A stretch of 64,000 bases of DNA from Myotis daubentonii (GCF_963259705.1 NC_081850.1:39145167-39209166); one strand, 5' to 3'. Shown: positions 36,534 through 48,726, numbered from the stretch's first letter. A program made the numbers and translations. The notes: generated by a model not told the origin, from the sequence alone.

Positions 36534-36565
36534 GTCCACAAGTCACATGAAGAAAGACTGTAGCC

Positions 36566-37960
36566 ATGGGCACACGATCAGGAGCTCCTCTGTTTGCCTC
36601 CACCCCCACCCCCCATGCCATCACCCTGTTCTACCTCCCGCTAGTGCTGTTCCTGTGAGTTCCTCCACCATCTTGACACTGGGCAATGTCCTCTGCCCAG
36701 AGTTCTGCCAATGATTAATTTCACCTAAACTGATGCTCAAAACGTGTCTGGCATAGTTTGTGTTCAAATAGTTACTGAATAAAATAAGAACCTCTAAGTC
36801 CTCCAAGGTAACAGAATTTTAGGGGGATGTCTTTTTGAGTGAAACAATGCTTTCTTGTGTAGGGTGAAAAGAGCAAGGGTGTTAGAATCCCGTCAGTCTA
36901 AGAAGATAATTCCTGCCTGAATATTTTTGTATGAAAAGAGACAGTATATGTAAAAATGCCAAGCATTGTGCCTGGATCATACTAGGACCTCAGTAAATGC
37001 TCATTCCTGCCTCCCTATCTTACATGGTATTTTAAGATGATAAATGAAAAGAAGTAACTAACTCTGATGTGGCTGGATGTCTTAGAAAAGAAGGAGATAA
37101 ACAGCAGTCATAAGAAAGAGCACTATTATGAATTTCTAAAGGAAATGCATGATTCTATGGTTATTTTTCTTGGTTGGGGTTTAAGAGGAAATTCATGTTG
37201 TCCATTAATTATACTTACCAATTCGGTCTAATTGGCAACTACCCCCAAATGAATAAAACACGTGGGACTCAAGAGAGAAAAACGGCAGGCATCCTGTCCA
37301 AAAATAAAATCTCTGAAATTTCTACAACCCAACGGTTGGATACACTTTTATTAAAGCAGACCGATCACCCAATTTATATGAATTTATACATGTGATGGCA
37401 ATGGAAGATGCACATTCAGAATGACGCAAAGCATTAAATAGCCCTTCTGTACCATCTAGAGATTGTCCCATCACTCCTTCACCTAAACAGGTCCTTAAAA
37501 TCAACATTCTCTTTGCTGAGGGGGTTTCCTTCCATTATTCCGGTTCAGCCTAGCTGATTGCTGTGGTGGTTCTCGGGTCAAGTGAGTTAAGTCATGCTAA
37601 GTACCTGCAACAATGCTTAACATTTAGTAAATTCCTCAAGAAATGTTAGTTGTTGCAATACTAATTATAATGAACCTTTCAATGCTGTGTTTTCTAAGAC
37701 TGAACAAGAACTGAATTTCCCCCTTCCTACTTTAAAAAAACATCTTTCTGATTTCTGGAGATATGTGTCCTCTTCTCAGGTGATTAGCTACTTTTGACCT
37801 AGAAGGAATACTTTTTTCAGAGGCTAATGTACTTAATTTCTTTTTAAAGAGGAATTGAAACCAAGATCAACTTGTCACTCAATATGTGTAATATTATTGA
37901 CTGAAGAGATGCCCACATTTCCTTCTCTTTTCTTTCTCTTATTGGCCAAGAAAATGACTA
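36566..37960. other. Unique sequence 5' of the miR-204 hairpin (transcript direction)
   Basis: Contains a sense MIR relic at about 36865-37005 (GCCAAGCATTGTGCCTGG, AGTAAATGCTCATTCC) and a possible MIR tail near 37590-37650. The remainder is unique. A promoter for an independent pri-miR-204 cannot be identified by eye. Confidence 0.5.
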
Positions 37961-38072
37961 GTTAGATAGATAAATAGATATAATATATATTGATTATATC
38001 TATATCATATACATCTCTATCATCTTTCTTTTATCTATCATCTATCTATTATCTATCTATCTATCATCTATT
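37961..38072. repeat. (TCTA)n/TA-rich microsatellite
   Basis: Irregular TAGATA and TATCTA tetranucleotide units, with a partial inverted arrangement (TAGATAGATAAATAGATA then TATCTATC). Confidence 0.9.
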
Positions 38073-39387
38073 AGCTTCAAAAAAGTCATCAAAACTATTT
38101 CATTATAATAGGTTTCCTACCAATTTGGCTATTCTACCCCTTACTGGGAGATAAATTTAATGGTAAATCATCTCTCTGCAGTTGTTAACTTACTGAACAA
38201 GCTAGCTTTGGGTTAGATGACTCAGGCAGTGTCTCATTTCAAAGGGAGGCCTCCGCTCTGACCTTCTTTAATTTTTCCCCAGAAACAACATGTTTGGAGG
38301 ACCCCAGGCCCTCAAGTGAGGTCTTCTGGCCCTAGCTTCAAGCCAGACTTGCAGAGCAGCCTCAACCTGTGGCAGCTGTTGGCAGTCAGTGGTTGGGCAG
38401 CGGGTAGCTGATTGGTCAGAGGCATAGTAGGGTCTCACCCCACTTTTCACAGAATTTGGTAAATCCTCACTGCCCATAACCTGTCAGAGCTGCCTTTTCA
38501 TAAGAATGTACTCACTGGGGAAAGCATAAAGCAATATTCCTCGAAGCACAAACTATAGAGGCTGGTTCCTCTGGATTCTCAATAATTTGCAAAATAACAA
38601 GCTAAGAATAACTACTGTGTGTTTTCCAGAAAGTTACTAATTAGCATGTTCCTGAGAACATAAATTCGGCTTGGGAGGACAGGCCTCCCCGGGCCGCTAT
38701 ACCACTGTGTACAGAAATTAGACCTCTTGCTAAGTACTATGAGCAAAGCCTCAAATAGACATCAATACAAACCCTACTGGAAACGTAGCATGAGCATTTG
38801 TTCATGGAACCACACTCAGAATTGACTTAGCTATTTTTCTGTGCAGAGTGAATAGCACTGTTATGTTTTCAGTTTATTTCTTTGTACCCCCCATACCAAA
38901 TCCTAATGAACAAAAGTTAAAATGACATTTTAGTGAAGGTCAACTAGCTCTGTTGCATGGTTAAAAATGGAAAGTCTGGGTATCAGGTATCCATTGAGTG
39001 TGACCCCAAATATCTTGATATTTCCTTAATTATCCTTCAGGACATAGTGGGAAAATGTTCTCGGGGGAAAATGAGGGAATAAAGGACTAAGGATTTTGCA
39101 TCAAATGAGCCTGATGCCCTAAGATCCTGCTTTTGTTCCTTGCTCAGGTGCACAGAAAACCTTTTTCTGATTTGAGTTTCTCTGGCGCTAAATTAAATGA
39201 AATAAGAAAAATACCTCCCAAACCAAGGTAGTGACCATGCTGAGCAAAGAGCTGCAGACTACAAAGGGGAATTCTGAGTTCACATAAAAGCTGTGCCACC
39301 TAATTCACTATATACGTGTAAGCAGGAACTGACCTTTTCTAAGTGGGTTTTCCCATCTGGTAAATGAAGGCAATAAATAGATGAAAT
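38073..39387. other. Unique intronic sequence
   Basis: A GC-richer patch lies at 38240-38420. No repeat or gene was recognised. The 69-aa minus frame at 38268-38477 has no domain. Confidence 0.45.
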
Positions 39388-39510
39388 ATATGTAATGTAT
39401 CTATATCTATACCTATATCCATACCTATATCTATACCTATATCCATACCTATATCTAACATATATCACCTATATAGGTATACCTATATCATCTATATCTA
39501 TATTATACAT
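39388..39510. repeat. TATATCYATACC-type microsatellite with 24-bp higher order
   Basis: Units CTATATCTATAC and CTATATCCATAC alternate, giving a 24-bp repeat that occurs twice (from about 39404) before degenerating. The opposite-strand frames rich in Y, L, R and G are translations of this array. Confidence 0.9.
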
Positions 39511-39981
39511 ATATGTCTATATGTATAATGTATGTATAATGTCCCATCTATCATATTATTCTATAGTTTACCTTCATATCACCTTATTAAGAAGATTTGA
39601 TTAAAGGTAAACAGTGAAAATACATAACTTCTCCGTATGATTCTAATGGTCATATTCCTAAAAAATTAACACTAGTTCACATGTAGCTGAAATTTTGCTT
39701 AAGACACAATAAATAATTTAATAAAAATTAAAAAAAGAATTAGCCTGCATGCTGTTCATTAAATTTCTGGATGTTGAATGTTTTTAGCTACATCACTTGC
39801 CATCATTGCCAGCATTACATCTGTCAAAATCTTTCTTAAAATACCTTGGCCTTGTATCCTTATGAATATTCCTCCAGATATGTTCTCTGTCTGACTTCCT
39901 ATTGCACTTTGTATCACCGAAGGGCATTTAACACTTGCTGCTTTATAATGCAGCTCTTTGCACACTGAGAGGCGAGAGAGC

Positions 39982-40205
39982 ACAGTGGTTGAGGCATGTA
40001 TGCAGGAAGACTTCTTGGGTCTGCCACTTATTAGCAGTCTGACCTTGGGACTATTCCTTGATCTCTTTGAGCTTCAGTGAACTTTTGGATCAATGGGAGT
40101 AACAATAATGCTACTCACTTCATAGGGTTGTTATAAGAATTAAATCAATTTTGTTTTTGTAAAGGGTTTAGAATAACACTTAGTAAATACTAGTTATCAA
40201 TGTAT
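39982..40205 (+). repeat. MIR SINE relic
   Basis: Nearly full-length sense MIR: CAGTGGTTGAGGCATG, GGGTCTGCCACTTATTAGC, GTCTGACCTTGGGAC, TCACTTCATAGGGTTGTTAT, then GGTTTAGAATAACACTTAGT. Confidence 0.82.
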
Positions 40206-41136
40206 TTGTAAAACTCCAAGTTCTTCAAGTGTACAGCTAGGTCTTATTTATCTTGCACCCCATAAAGTGCTTTGTATATTATAAGCACACAAGCAAAGAC
40301 TGGTAGGGTAAGACAAGTACTATGAAGCGGAAATATAAGAGAGAGAGCAATCGCTATTTATTTTAAATGAAAGGTATTTGGAGTTCTCATTTTTGCCACA
40401 TTTTGAAAAGCTGAAGAACTTATGACATGTGCTTTGGCTCCATACGAAGCATCTTAAAAGTATAGAGGAATAAAGAATATAGTGGGAGCCACTGTTTCCC
40501 CAGGGAGCATGACAGACAACCTTTAGCATGCAACAGCTGTTGAATGAGCTGTTGAGCGATCTGGGTTCCATCACAGAGAGTAGGGCTGAGAGAGAAAGGA
40601 GTTGGACTTTGGGGTGCCCAGGAGCATGATGAAGGAAAAAATAAATAATCTAACTCTAATAGGTTGTACTCACGGTACAGATACAAAAGTCGGGACGTTT
40701 CAGTAGCCCCATTATAGAGCACTAGAGTATCTGGTTATGGCTAAGGATTGGGGACAAACTTAGGCTACTTTGCCATTCACCAACTCTTAATAGAAAAGAT
40801 AATTTTGCTTTCAGTTCAGCTATTATCAAATGTAAGCATACAACCTATTGCCTTGGTCTCATGATTTTTATACACATCCTTTAGATAGGATTTTAGAATA
40901 TTATTCTTTATGATGTTTCCTTAACCAGCCCATCCCCCTAGATTTTCTGACTTAATTCTTTCCATTTGTCTTAGAAGGAGAGGAGGGTTGCCAGCAGACT
41001 GAGTGAACAAGGGAAATCAAAGCTGTGCTGGCTCCTTACCCACAGGTCAAGAATGACATAGTATATGCACTCAAGGGAAGAAGGCACTAAACTGCCTTAC
41101 ATGGATAGGCATACTACTTCCAAAGGCTTTCTTTCT
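40206..41136. other. Unique intronic sequence
   Basis: I see no repeat or RNA gene. Two overlapping minus frames at 40320-40722 have no recognisable domain. Confidence 0.45.
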
Positions 41137-41246
41137 TCCTCCCTCCCTCTCTGCCTTCTTCATTCCTTTCCTTCTTTCCATCTTTCTTCCCTCCCTTTTC
41201 CCTTCTCTTTTCTCTTCCCCTCCCCTCTCTCTCTCTCTTTCTCTTA
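41137..41246. repeat. Pyrimidine-rich low-complexity tract
   Basis: TTTC/CTTC/CCTC units with few purines; the complementary frame is K/E/R/G-rich. Confidence 0.9.
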
Positions 41247-41249
41247 TAA

Positions 41250-42050
41250 AATATGTATTTGCTCATGTAAAAAACAACATTAAAAGTGTCAATTCTCATT
41301 TTACCTTTCCCACCTCAAGTCTCACTCCCTAGAAGCTGCGACTAATAATTGTTCACCTGTGTCCTTTCAGATGTTTTATAAGTATACATGTATATCTGTA
41401 TATACATATATACATATATATACACATAGATATGTATATACATATATAATTTTAAAAAGAGAAATGTTATAGTAAGCACAGATGTGTGTTATACAGCTGG
41501 TTTTTAACTTTAGAAAAGAAAAAATTTACCCTTGGATATCTTTCCATATAAACCCAAACAGAGTTGCTGCATTACTCACAATAGCTTCAGAGTATTTCAC
41601 TGTATATCTACATATAATTTAATGAGTCACATATTGGCGAATCTTTGGGTTAATTCCATTTTTATTACTCTAAACATTATTGCAATGAATATGCATAGAA
41701 TAAATTCCTAGAAGTAAAATTATAGGCCCAAAGGATATGTACATTTAAAATTTAATAGGGTTACCAAACTGTCTTTCAAATAGGTCGTCCATATTTACAC
41801 ACACACCAGTACACATTTCCATCTACTACACTTACTGACACGAGATATTTTACTAGTAAAACTTTGTGTTTTGCTAATCGGATACATTAAAAATCATTTC
41901 ATTTCTCTTAATTTTCATTTATTTAATTTTGAATGAGGCTGAGCACTTGCATTTTCTTCCCTGTGCTCTTTCTGTTGATATATTTTGCCCATTTTCTTAT
42001 AGGATTTTTCCTTTGAATTGTATGTGCTGTTTGATTATTATGGAAACTAG
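41250..42050. repeat. Degenerate L1-like sequence
   Basis: Segments such as CATTATTGCAATGAATATGC, AATTCCTAGAAGTAAAATTA, TAGGGTTACCAAACTGTC and CTCTTTCTGTTGATATATTTTGCCC resemble old L1 untranslated sequence. A TATACATA microsatellite interrupts it at 41375-41450. Subfamily and strand are not resolved. Confidence 0.5.
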
Positions 42051-42831
42051 CTCCTCTTCAGGGTAGCAAATATCTCCTTTGCTTTGTCATTTGTTTACTG
42101 AATTTGTTTATAGTGTTTTCTAATGGGGTTCCTAAACTTTGAGTCCATTTTCTACAGAAACTGGTGTGAATAAAAAAAATCACAATAGTTCTGAGTTTGC
42201 TGTTATGAAAAGATGAAGGAAAATGCGCCAGGTAAGGCAGACACAAAGCGACGAAACTGCTCTACATAGAGAGTATCCAGAAAGGAAAGTGAGGCTTATT
42301 TTCGAAGCCCCTGCCGTTGGTTTCTTTAAATCTGTAAGGCAACAGGTCCCTTAGACAGGCGGGAAACCCCAACTGTCTTAAAACTCTGCCGTTTTTTTAA
42401 GGCTCTGCCTTTTGAGTTTCACTGGATAACATGAACTAAAATACAAAGAAAACCTAATCAATAGTGTCACGTGTACGTCAGCCTCTAAAACAGGTGACCA
42501 CTCACCATCCATGAGGAGAAGCTCTACTAACTCATCTTAATAACTGCCGGCATCAGCAAATACTCTCAACTGTATATGTTCTGGCATTCAGGAGGTTTTT
42601 AAGAGCCCTTCAGCTGCATCTTGCCAAATTATTAATTACCATTTAGGGATTATTAACATGTAGAAATGTCAAATTGGATAATTGGTATATAAAAAGGCTT
42701 TAAACTCCCCACAAGCTCATCTGCTTATCAGGTCTCATCAAATGTTCCTCAACAAAGTAGGAAGATGGGCTGTTCTTATTCCCTAAGATAGGTCTCTTGT
42801 CCTTTTCCCCAACAGGCCAAAGCTCAGTTTT
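42051..42831. other. Unique intronic sequence
   Basis: No repeat was recognised. An AT-rich patch with TAATTA-like sites at 42630-42700 could be regulatory, but nothing in the sequence proves it. Confidence 0.4.
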
Positions 42832-43060
42832 TTTTAAAAAATATGTTTTTTATTGATTTTTTTTTTTTTTACAGAGAGGAAGGGAGAGGGATAGAGAGTT
42901 AGAAACATTGATGGGAGAGAAACATCAATCAGCTGCCTCCTGCACACCTCCTACTGGGGATGTGCCCACAACCAAGGTACATGCCCTTGACCGGAATTGA
43001 ACCTGGGACCTTTCAGTCTGCAGCCGATGCTCTATCCACTGAGCCAAACCGGTTAGGGCT
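42832..43060 (-). mobile_element. Ves SINE with 13-bp target duplication
   Basis: Full-length reversed Ves copy, close to that at 10582. The reversed tail is a long T-run, suggesting relative youth. The head has GAACCTGGGACCTTTCAGTC and CCACTGAGCCAAACCGG. The perfect duplication AAAGCTCAGTTTT at 42819-42831 and 43061-43073 fixes both ends. Confidence 0.95.
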
Positions 43061-43073
43061 AAAGCTCAGTTTT

Positions 43074-45964
43074 AAGATGGACTTGAAAAGCCGGCCAATC
43101 TCCATTCTGCTGTCATATGTAGGTCACATTTTTCCAGGATTTATTTTTGAAACATTAATATTAATAGTACAGTGTCATAGAAACATAGAATCTATTCTAT
43201 TTATTTTTAATATCTTGGGATTTTAAATGTTACCAAATAACATGCAGCAAAATACATGGCTAAGGATTCATTAGGGAATGTACATGCATTATGCATAGCC
43301 TGGCATATGCAAGTACTCTGAGGCTAACGGGATCTGTTCAAGTTAGTTAACTTAAAAAAACTCACAGATGAAGAGTGGAAGAGCAAGATATGAAGCATAC
43401 AGTATTGGAGCTATTTTTGGACAAGACTTCCCAGTGATATTGGAACATATAGGTGTGTCTTATGAATGGCAGATACATTTTATCTCGCGACAACTCCAGC
43501 TACTTCTTAATAATCATCTGGCATGCTATACTGAAAAGGGGTGGCAAAACTGCTAGTTGTACCCCAAGACCTACTCTTTCCTTCTTTCGTAGTGATAAAA
43601 TATTTAGCTGGCTATGTGTTTACACAGAATAAAGACTACATTTTAGAATCCCTTTTTAGGTAGGTATGAACAAGTGACCACATATTGGCACTTAGGATGT
43701 AAGCCAAAATGGTGTGTATGGCTTTCTTATTGTGCCTTTTAAAGGACGAGTTATGATTTTTCCTTGTTCATTTTTCCTGATTCCTCTGGCCAGAAATAGA
43801 GGCAATGGTGAGCTCCCATGGATCCATGAAAACAGAGATGGGCAGAGCGAAAGAAAGAAGGAATCTGAATTCTCAACACTGTGAGGTTATCACATCAAAT
43901 CTGCACTCATGTTCAGAATAACATATGCATGAGAAAGAAACTCCCATCTCATTTAGGCATCCATTGTGTTGAGTCTTTATTACAGCAGCAGAGCCTCTGT
44001 TCTAGTGAATGAAATGGTTCGGAGCTAGATGAAGGCTCAGTGGAAAGAGTACCATGCTAGGTTTGCAATGTTGACCATGGGCAAGGGCCCCAAGGGCCTC
44101 ATAACAACTCTCCCTGTGTGGATATCCAACTTACTCCAAGATGGAAAACTTTCCAAAGAAACCTTCATGTAGCTCATACCTTATATCTTCCCTTTGCCAT
44201 CTGCCTCCCTCTCTGTGCTACTGTTGACCACTTCAGGCTTGGCCTTTCTGTATTTGATATAAATACAAAGAAATGAGACTGACTTAATCATAAGAATAAA
44301 GATAAGTAATATGTATATACTTATGATATATCATTTATTTATATATAAGTGATTACAATCCTTCAAAATAGTCTCCTGGCTGCTCTATGTTATTTCATCG
44401 CTGCTGCTCTTGCTAAAACGTTAAAAAAAATTTTTTTGAAACTGTAAATTCACATATTTCTTATAGTAATATGACTGGGTCAAATCACTTAAATTTATTT
44501 CATGCCAACTCAGCATCTCTTTATTGAGCACTTATTATGTGCATTAATATTAGTTTTGGTGTCAGAGAGGTTGGTAAATCTATTAAGGATGTCAACAATA
44601 CTCTTTAGATAATCTACGTCAAATTTCCAGGGTAAGTTGACTTCATAATTTAACAAAAGGAAAATACTCAGACATAAAAGGTGTCTACTGCAGTCCCGGG
44701 AAATGAGAAACACATATCAGAAATGAAAGATTATTAATTTTTAAAAAGCATTGCTTTGTGGTGTTTTATCTCATAAATTTATTCATTCAGTCAAGATTTA
44801 TATTACTGCCTTGCTCCCTTATTTCCAAAACAATTCTCAGTTTTGTATAGATAAAAACAACCAGAGTTCTCTTTGTATTCAATTTTGAACTCTTTATTCT
44901 ACTAGAATTTTGATTTATTAAAATATCCCTTGGGCAATGAATTCTAGGGAGTAGGCTCTCTAGGGGATAAAGTAACCACATTTCCGGGCCTCTGCCTACA
45001 CCCCCAAATCAGCTAATAATGGTGGACTGTAGGGTTTCTCTGAAGCAAGCCCTCAACAACGGGGAGCCCCACTGTTGAGCACATTTCTGGAGTTACTGAG
45101 ACTGGAATGTATAAAGCAGTGGTGCTAAGCGCAGGTGCTGCTGAGTTGGAAATTCTGATTTACTTCATGAGTCAGTTCTGCCTGTTAAGCAGGTTGGTGT
45201 TTCTCTCCAAATGAAAAAGAGCTCCTTAGAGCCATAATGCGGAAAGGTCAACTCAAGTCCACTGACAGTTTTGAATACACTGAGAGCTCAAACATAGACT
45301 GATTTTGGTTCTCACCCAGAAGAGTGCAGATTCAGAACATATGAAGTTAGACATGAGGCAGAACTACCCAACAGCAAGTGACATGAGGATCTGGAGGAAA
45401 TATACGAGGGCTGGCACCCAGCCTGTGCTTCACAGGTGGTTAAATGTTTTGAATCTCACCAGTGGCTCACAACTGCTGCTGTTTCTGCAAGTCTTTTACC
45501 TTGAAAAGGCGTGGCCCCGCTGAGTCAGCTATTAGAAATATTTGGGAAAAACAAACAAAGAGAAAACTCAAGGAAACAAACGTAGTCAGAGCAGTGTTTC
45601 CTAAGGCATATGATTGGCATTTGGGCCAGGTGATGCTTCATGTGAAACTGGCCTGCGTGTGGTAGATATTAACATTCCTGCCTCCTCTCCAGTGCCATTC
45701 AGGAGCACCTGAAATTGTGTCAATCCCAAATCCCCCTGATATTTTTAAATGTCTCCTAGAGGAGGCAATGTCAACCTGGTGGAGGATGACTACAGCCATG
45801 TTTAAGAATTATCACCAAAAAATGGTGGTAAGGGAGCTAGGGTATAAATGGTGCAGTCATGAGTACTTCTTTCTAATTATGGAGATTTCACTGAAATGAA
45901 ATGCTTTAAATTAGTTGTGTCAGCTCACAGAGATGAACTTAGTATTTTATTTTATTATTATTTT
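43074..45964. other. Unique intronic sequence
   Basis: A short MIR/L2-like start may exist at 44510-44545 (CTTTATTGAGCACTTATTAT). Otherwise no repeat, gene or RNA was recognised. Confidence 0.45.
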
Positions 45965-46017
45965 GAATCCTCACCTAAGAATATATTTATAGATTTTTTT
46001 TTAGAGAAAGAGGAAGG

Positions 46018-46064
<47 letters not shown>

Positions 46065-46201
46065 ATTGGGTGCCTCCTATATGTGTCCAAACTGGGGATC
46101 AAACCTTCAACCTAGGTTTGAAGGTTTGACCAGGAATTGAACCTGCAAACTTTCAGTGAATGGGATGATGCACCAACAAACTGAGCCACACTGGTCAGGG
46201 C
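45965..46201 (-). mobile_element. Ves-type SINE with internal (GA)n
   Basis: TTGAATCCTCACCTAAGAAT at the left resembles the tail-side sequence of the SINE at 11705. The right end has the reversed head CTGAGCCACACTGGTCAGGG. An expanded GA run occupies 46022-46060. AACCTTCAACCTAGGTTTGAAGGTT near 46102-46126 is a near-perfect palindrome. Confidence 0.85.
46022..46060. repeat. (GA)n microsatellite inside the SINE
   Basis: Perfect GA units arising in the GA-rich part common to Ves elements. Confidence 0.95.
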
Positions 46202-48275
46202 ATGAGATTTTTAAAATAAAATCTCATATAACCGATTATACTTTACCACTGTTGACTCACTCTGTTCATTAGAATGTTTATGGGGCTCGTCTATCATACA
46301 AGCCAGTGGAATGGGGAAATATTTGTTCCCATAATAAGGCTTAACATCTCAGGAATGATAGTTTATACTGCTGAGAGACAATATTATCATTATTTTTGTT
46401 AGTTTGTGTGAGTAAATACACAGTCATAAATGAATAGGTGTTTTGATTTAGGGTATGAACAATAAAACATGCTTTCCAGCAAACTCTCAACAGCAATATC
46501 CTCAAATATCAAATTTAATTATGCCTGTGAATTCTGCAATCATTTCTGCTACTTGTTTACTTAGCAATGCCAAGCCCATTTTAATCTGCTGCTTTAGAGG
46601 AAAGTACTCTTGGTGGCTTCCTCAAATGTCAGTCGTTACAAAGGGGCAAAGGAAGAGCAGAACATCAAATTCTCTTTCAAGAAAATCCTGAAAGTAGCAA
46701 AAGCACTGGTTAAGGAAATTTAAACCTACCAGATACTCTTATCAATTAATGTCACAAAATAGTATACCTGTAACTACTGTATCTATGATGCCTTGGACTA
46801 TGAATTTAGTCTGACGCAGATTCCACTTTATAGTAGGGAGATGATAAAGTCAGAAAATTCTAGTCTTACAAGGAAATATCCTACAACCAAAGTTGATGTT
46901 CACAATATAATTAGACATGTAATCCAAATAAAAATTTGCATTCTGCCAAATCTAAAATAAAATTCAAATACAAAGGAGTAACACTTTAATCAAACTTAGT
47001 CCAAAGAGAACCAGATTCCTGTCATCTTTCCCCATTTCATTCACCTTTTTGAATAAAGTGGTAAATTACAAGAAAAAAAGCTGATATTGGACCAAATATA
47101 AGCTTTTAAGATATATTCTTGGCCAATTCACCTTTAGCACAAGATCTGACACTTCCAAGTAGAGACTCAACAAACCTAACTGACATTCGTAATGATTACT
47201 CCAACACACGGGGATAGCTTGAATCTCTAAAGAAAGATTAAATTTTCTCATTATTCTCTATTTGCTCAGGCAGGAGGAATAACACAGTTTAGAATATATT
47301 TTCAATAATGCAGAAAAAACAAAGAAGTTTTCTGGTTATTGCTGCAATGACTGAGAATGTAAATCAATCACACTTCAATAAGTAAGGTGAGCAGAGGCTG
47401 GATGATATGTTCCAGAATATAATTGTGAGCCTCATTTTCCCCTTCGGACTCAAGGATGCATGGCTTAACAATCGGAGCCAGTTTCCATGTGTGGTAGAGA
47501 AATCCTGATGAACACCCTAGACTCTGATGGGCTTTGAATGAAAGGGCTTGGGTCTCAGGTTGGCACCGATGGCAGTCAGGCCATATACATAGGACATGGC
47601 TTCCTGCCGGGGGACCACAGTGCCCCGAAGTCAGAAAGGCACCCAATCTTTCTGAAGCGCCACATGACAGATCCTTCATTCACTGACTCATTTAATCACA
47701 ACATTGTGAGGGAATATTGTCCCTGGTTCACAGTTGCAGAAACAAAAATCTAAGAGAAATACGGTAATTTGTCTAAGGTCACAGCTATGATGATCTGAAT
47801 TTCCAGGTCTCCCTGCCACTGTCAGCTTATTGTCACTGGTGATAAACACAGGTCTCCTCTTTTCCCAAATGTTATATTCTTCCCTCTTAACTCTTGAAAG
47901 AAAGTCAAAATTTCTGGGGATTTTTCTAATCTTCCTTTTAAAGAATTGCTAGGCAATATTTAAATGGCTTTTGGCCTGCTAAGAGTAGAACTAGGACTTG
48001 AAAAGATTATTGTCAAATTTTCTGGATACATTTTAGAATTAAATAATAAAATTTTAATTCTTGAAAGAATTGTTAAAGAGTTCTTGGATAATGTTTGCCA
48101 TTATGTTGTCACTGAGTTAAAGAAATACTTCTAAAATCTACCCTACATTTTGCCAATACAAGTTAAAAAATGTTTTGGTACTATAATATTTATGATAATG
48201 AAATATAATGAAATTAAATGAATGTCTGGATTTCCTTCAAAATTATTTTGAGATGAAAGAAAACCGTTATTATTT
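46202..48275. other. Unique intronic sequence with a MIR relic
   Basis: An antisense MIR relic is visible at about 47685-47815 (AATCACAACATTGTGAGG, AAGGTCACAGCTATGATG). Other frames, including 103 aa at 47368-47679, have no domain. Confidence 0.5.
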
Positions 48276-48299
48276 TGAATTTGTGCACCAGGCCTCTAA
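48276..48299 (+). mobile_element. Helitron 3'-end fragment
   Basis: TTTGTGCACCAGGCCTCTAA matches the HeliBat 3' end with the final CTAG mutated to CTAA. Only about 24 bp are retained, directly before a TA array that merges into the next Helitron's 5' end. Confidence 0.7.
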
Positions 48300-48300
48300 T

Positions 48301-48302
<2 letters not shown>

Positions 48303-48361
<59 letters not shown>
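48303..48361. repeat. (AT)n microsatellite at a Helitron junction
   Basis: About 59 bp of perfect AT units, probably expanded from the TATATAAT of a Helitron 5' terminus. Confidence 0.95.
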
Positions 48362-48362
<1 letters not shown>

Positions 48363-48365
<3 letters not shown>

Positions 48366-48726
48366 GAGCTAATATGCAAATGGTTATCATGCCCTCGCAC
48401 ACTCTTGCCCTCACGGTGGGGTGTGGGGCCTGAGGAAGCTCTCCCTTCCCAGCAGGGCTTGATGGGGGACCTGAGGCTGAGCCCCCTGCCTGGCAGGGCT
48501 TGACGGGGGTAGGGCCAGCTGGGTCTGAGTCTCATGCGATTTTGAGGCGCATGCAGGTGGGTGGGGCACCCCAGACTCTGACAGGAGGGAGATTTTCATA
48601 TACATTTTACTAATTTTCTTTCATCTCTGACACTTCTATTATAGAGAAAGGGCAAATAGCAATATTAATATATTTCCTCTAATTAATTCCCTTTTAATGT
48701 GCACAAATTTTGTGCACCAGGCCACA
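48363..48726 (+). mobile_element. Nonautonomous HeliBat-type Helitron
   Basis: The 5' region GAGCTAATATGCAAATGG follows the TA array. The 3' region contains TTCTATTATAGAGAAAGGGC, CCTCTAATTAATTCCC and the subterminal hairpin GTGCACAAATTTTGTGCAC (48700-48718). It ends CAGGCCAC with the last CTAG bases decayed. The middle is GC-rich with a twice-repeated CAGGGCTTGA-GGGGG unit. No Rep or helicase frame. Confidence 0.88.

Larger units (their letters stand above)
36456..36565 (-). ncRNA. MIR204: miR-204 precursor hairpin
   Basis: The 110-nt minus-strand sequence matches the human miR-204 precursor as I recall it over its full length, with one apparent difference, in the lower 5' arm (ACTTGTGG for ACTCGTGG, around 36540). 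The 5' arm carries the seed sequence TTCCCTTTGTCATCC and the 3' arm GCTGGGAAGGCAAAGGG. They pair across a loop beginning GAGAATATATGAAGG. It lies in sense within the TRPM3 intron, as in other mammals, so it is likely co-transcribed with the host gene and released by Drosha and Dicer. miR-204 is known in eye, retinal pigment epithelium and neural tissue as a repressor of several developmental targets. Sister miR-211 sits in TRPM1; the mature sequence here is the miR-204 form (ends ATGCCT). Confidence 0.98.

Noticed and set aside
37961..38072. TATC-rich tract considered as a CRISPR-like or spaced array
   Set aside because: The units are contiguous short tandem repeats without spacers, an ordinary microsatellite.
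39280..39604. Opposite-strand frames rich in Y, L, R and G
   Set aside because: Pure translation of a TATATC-type microsatellite.
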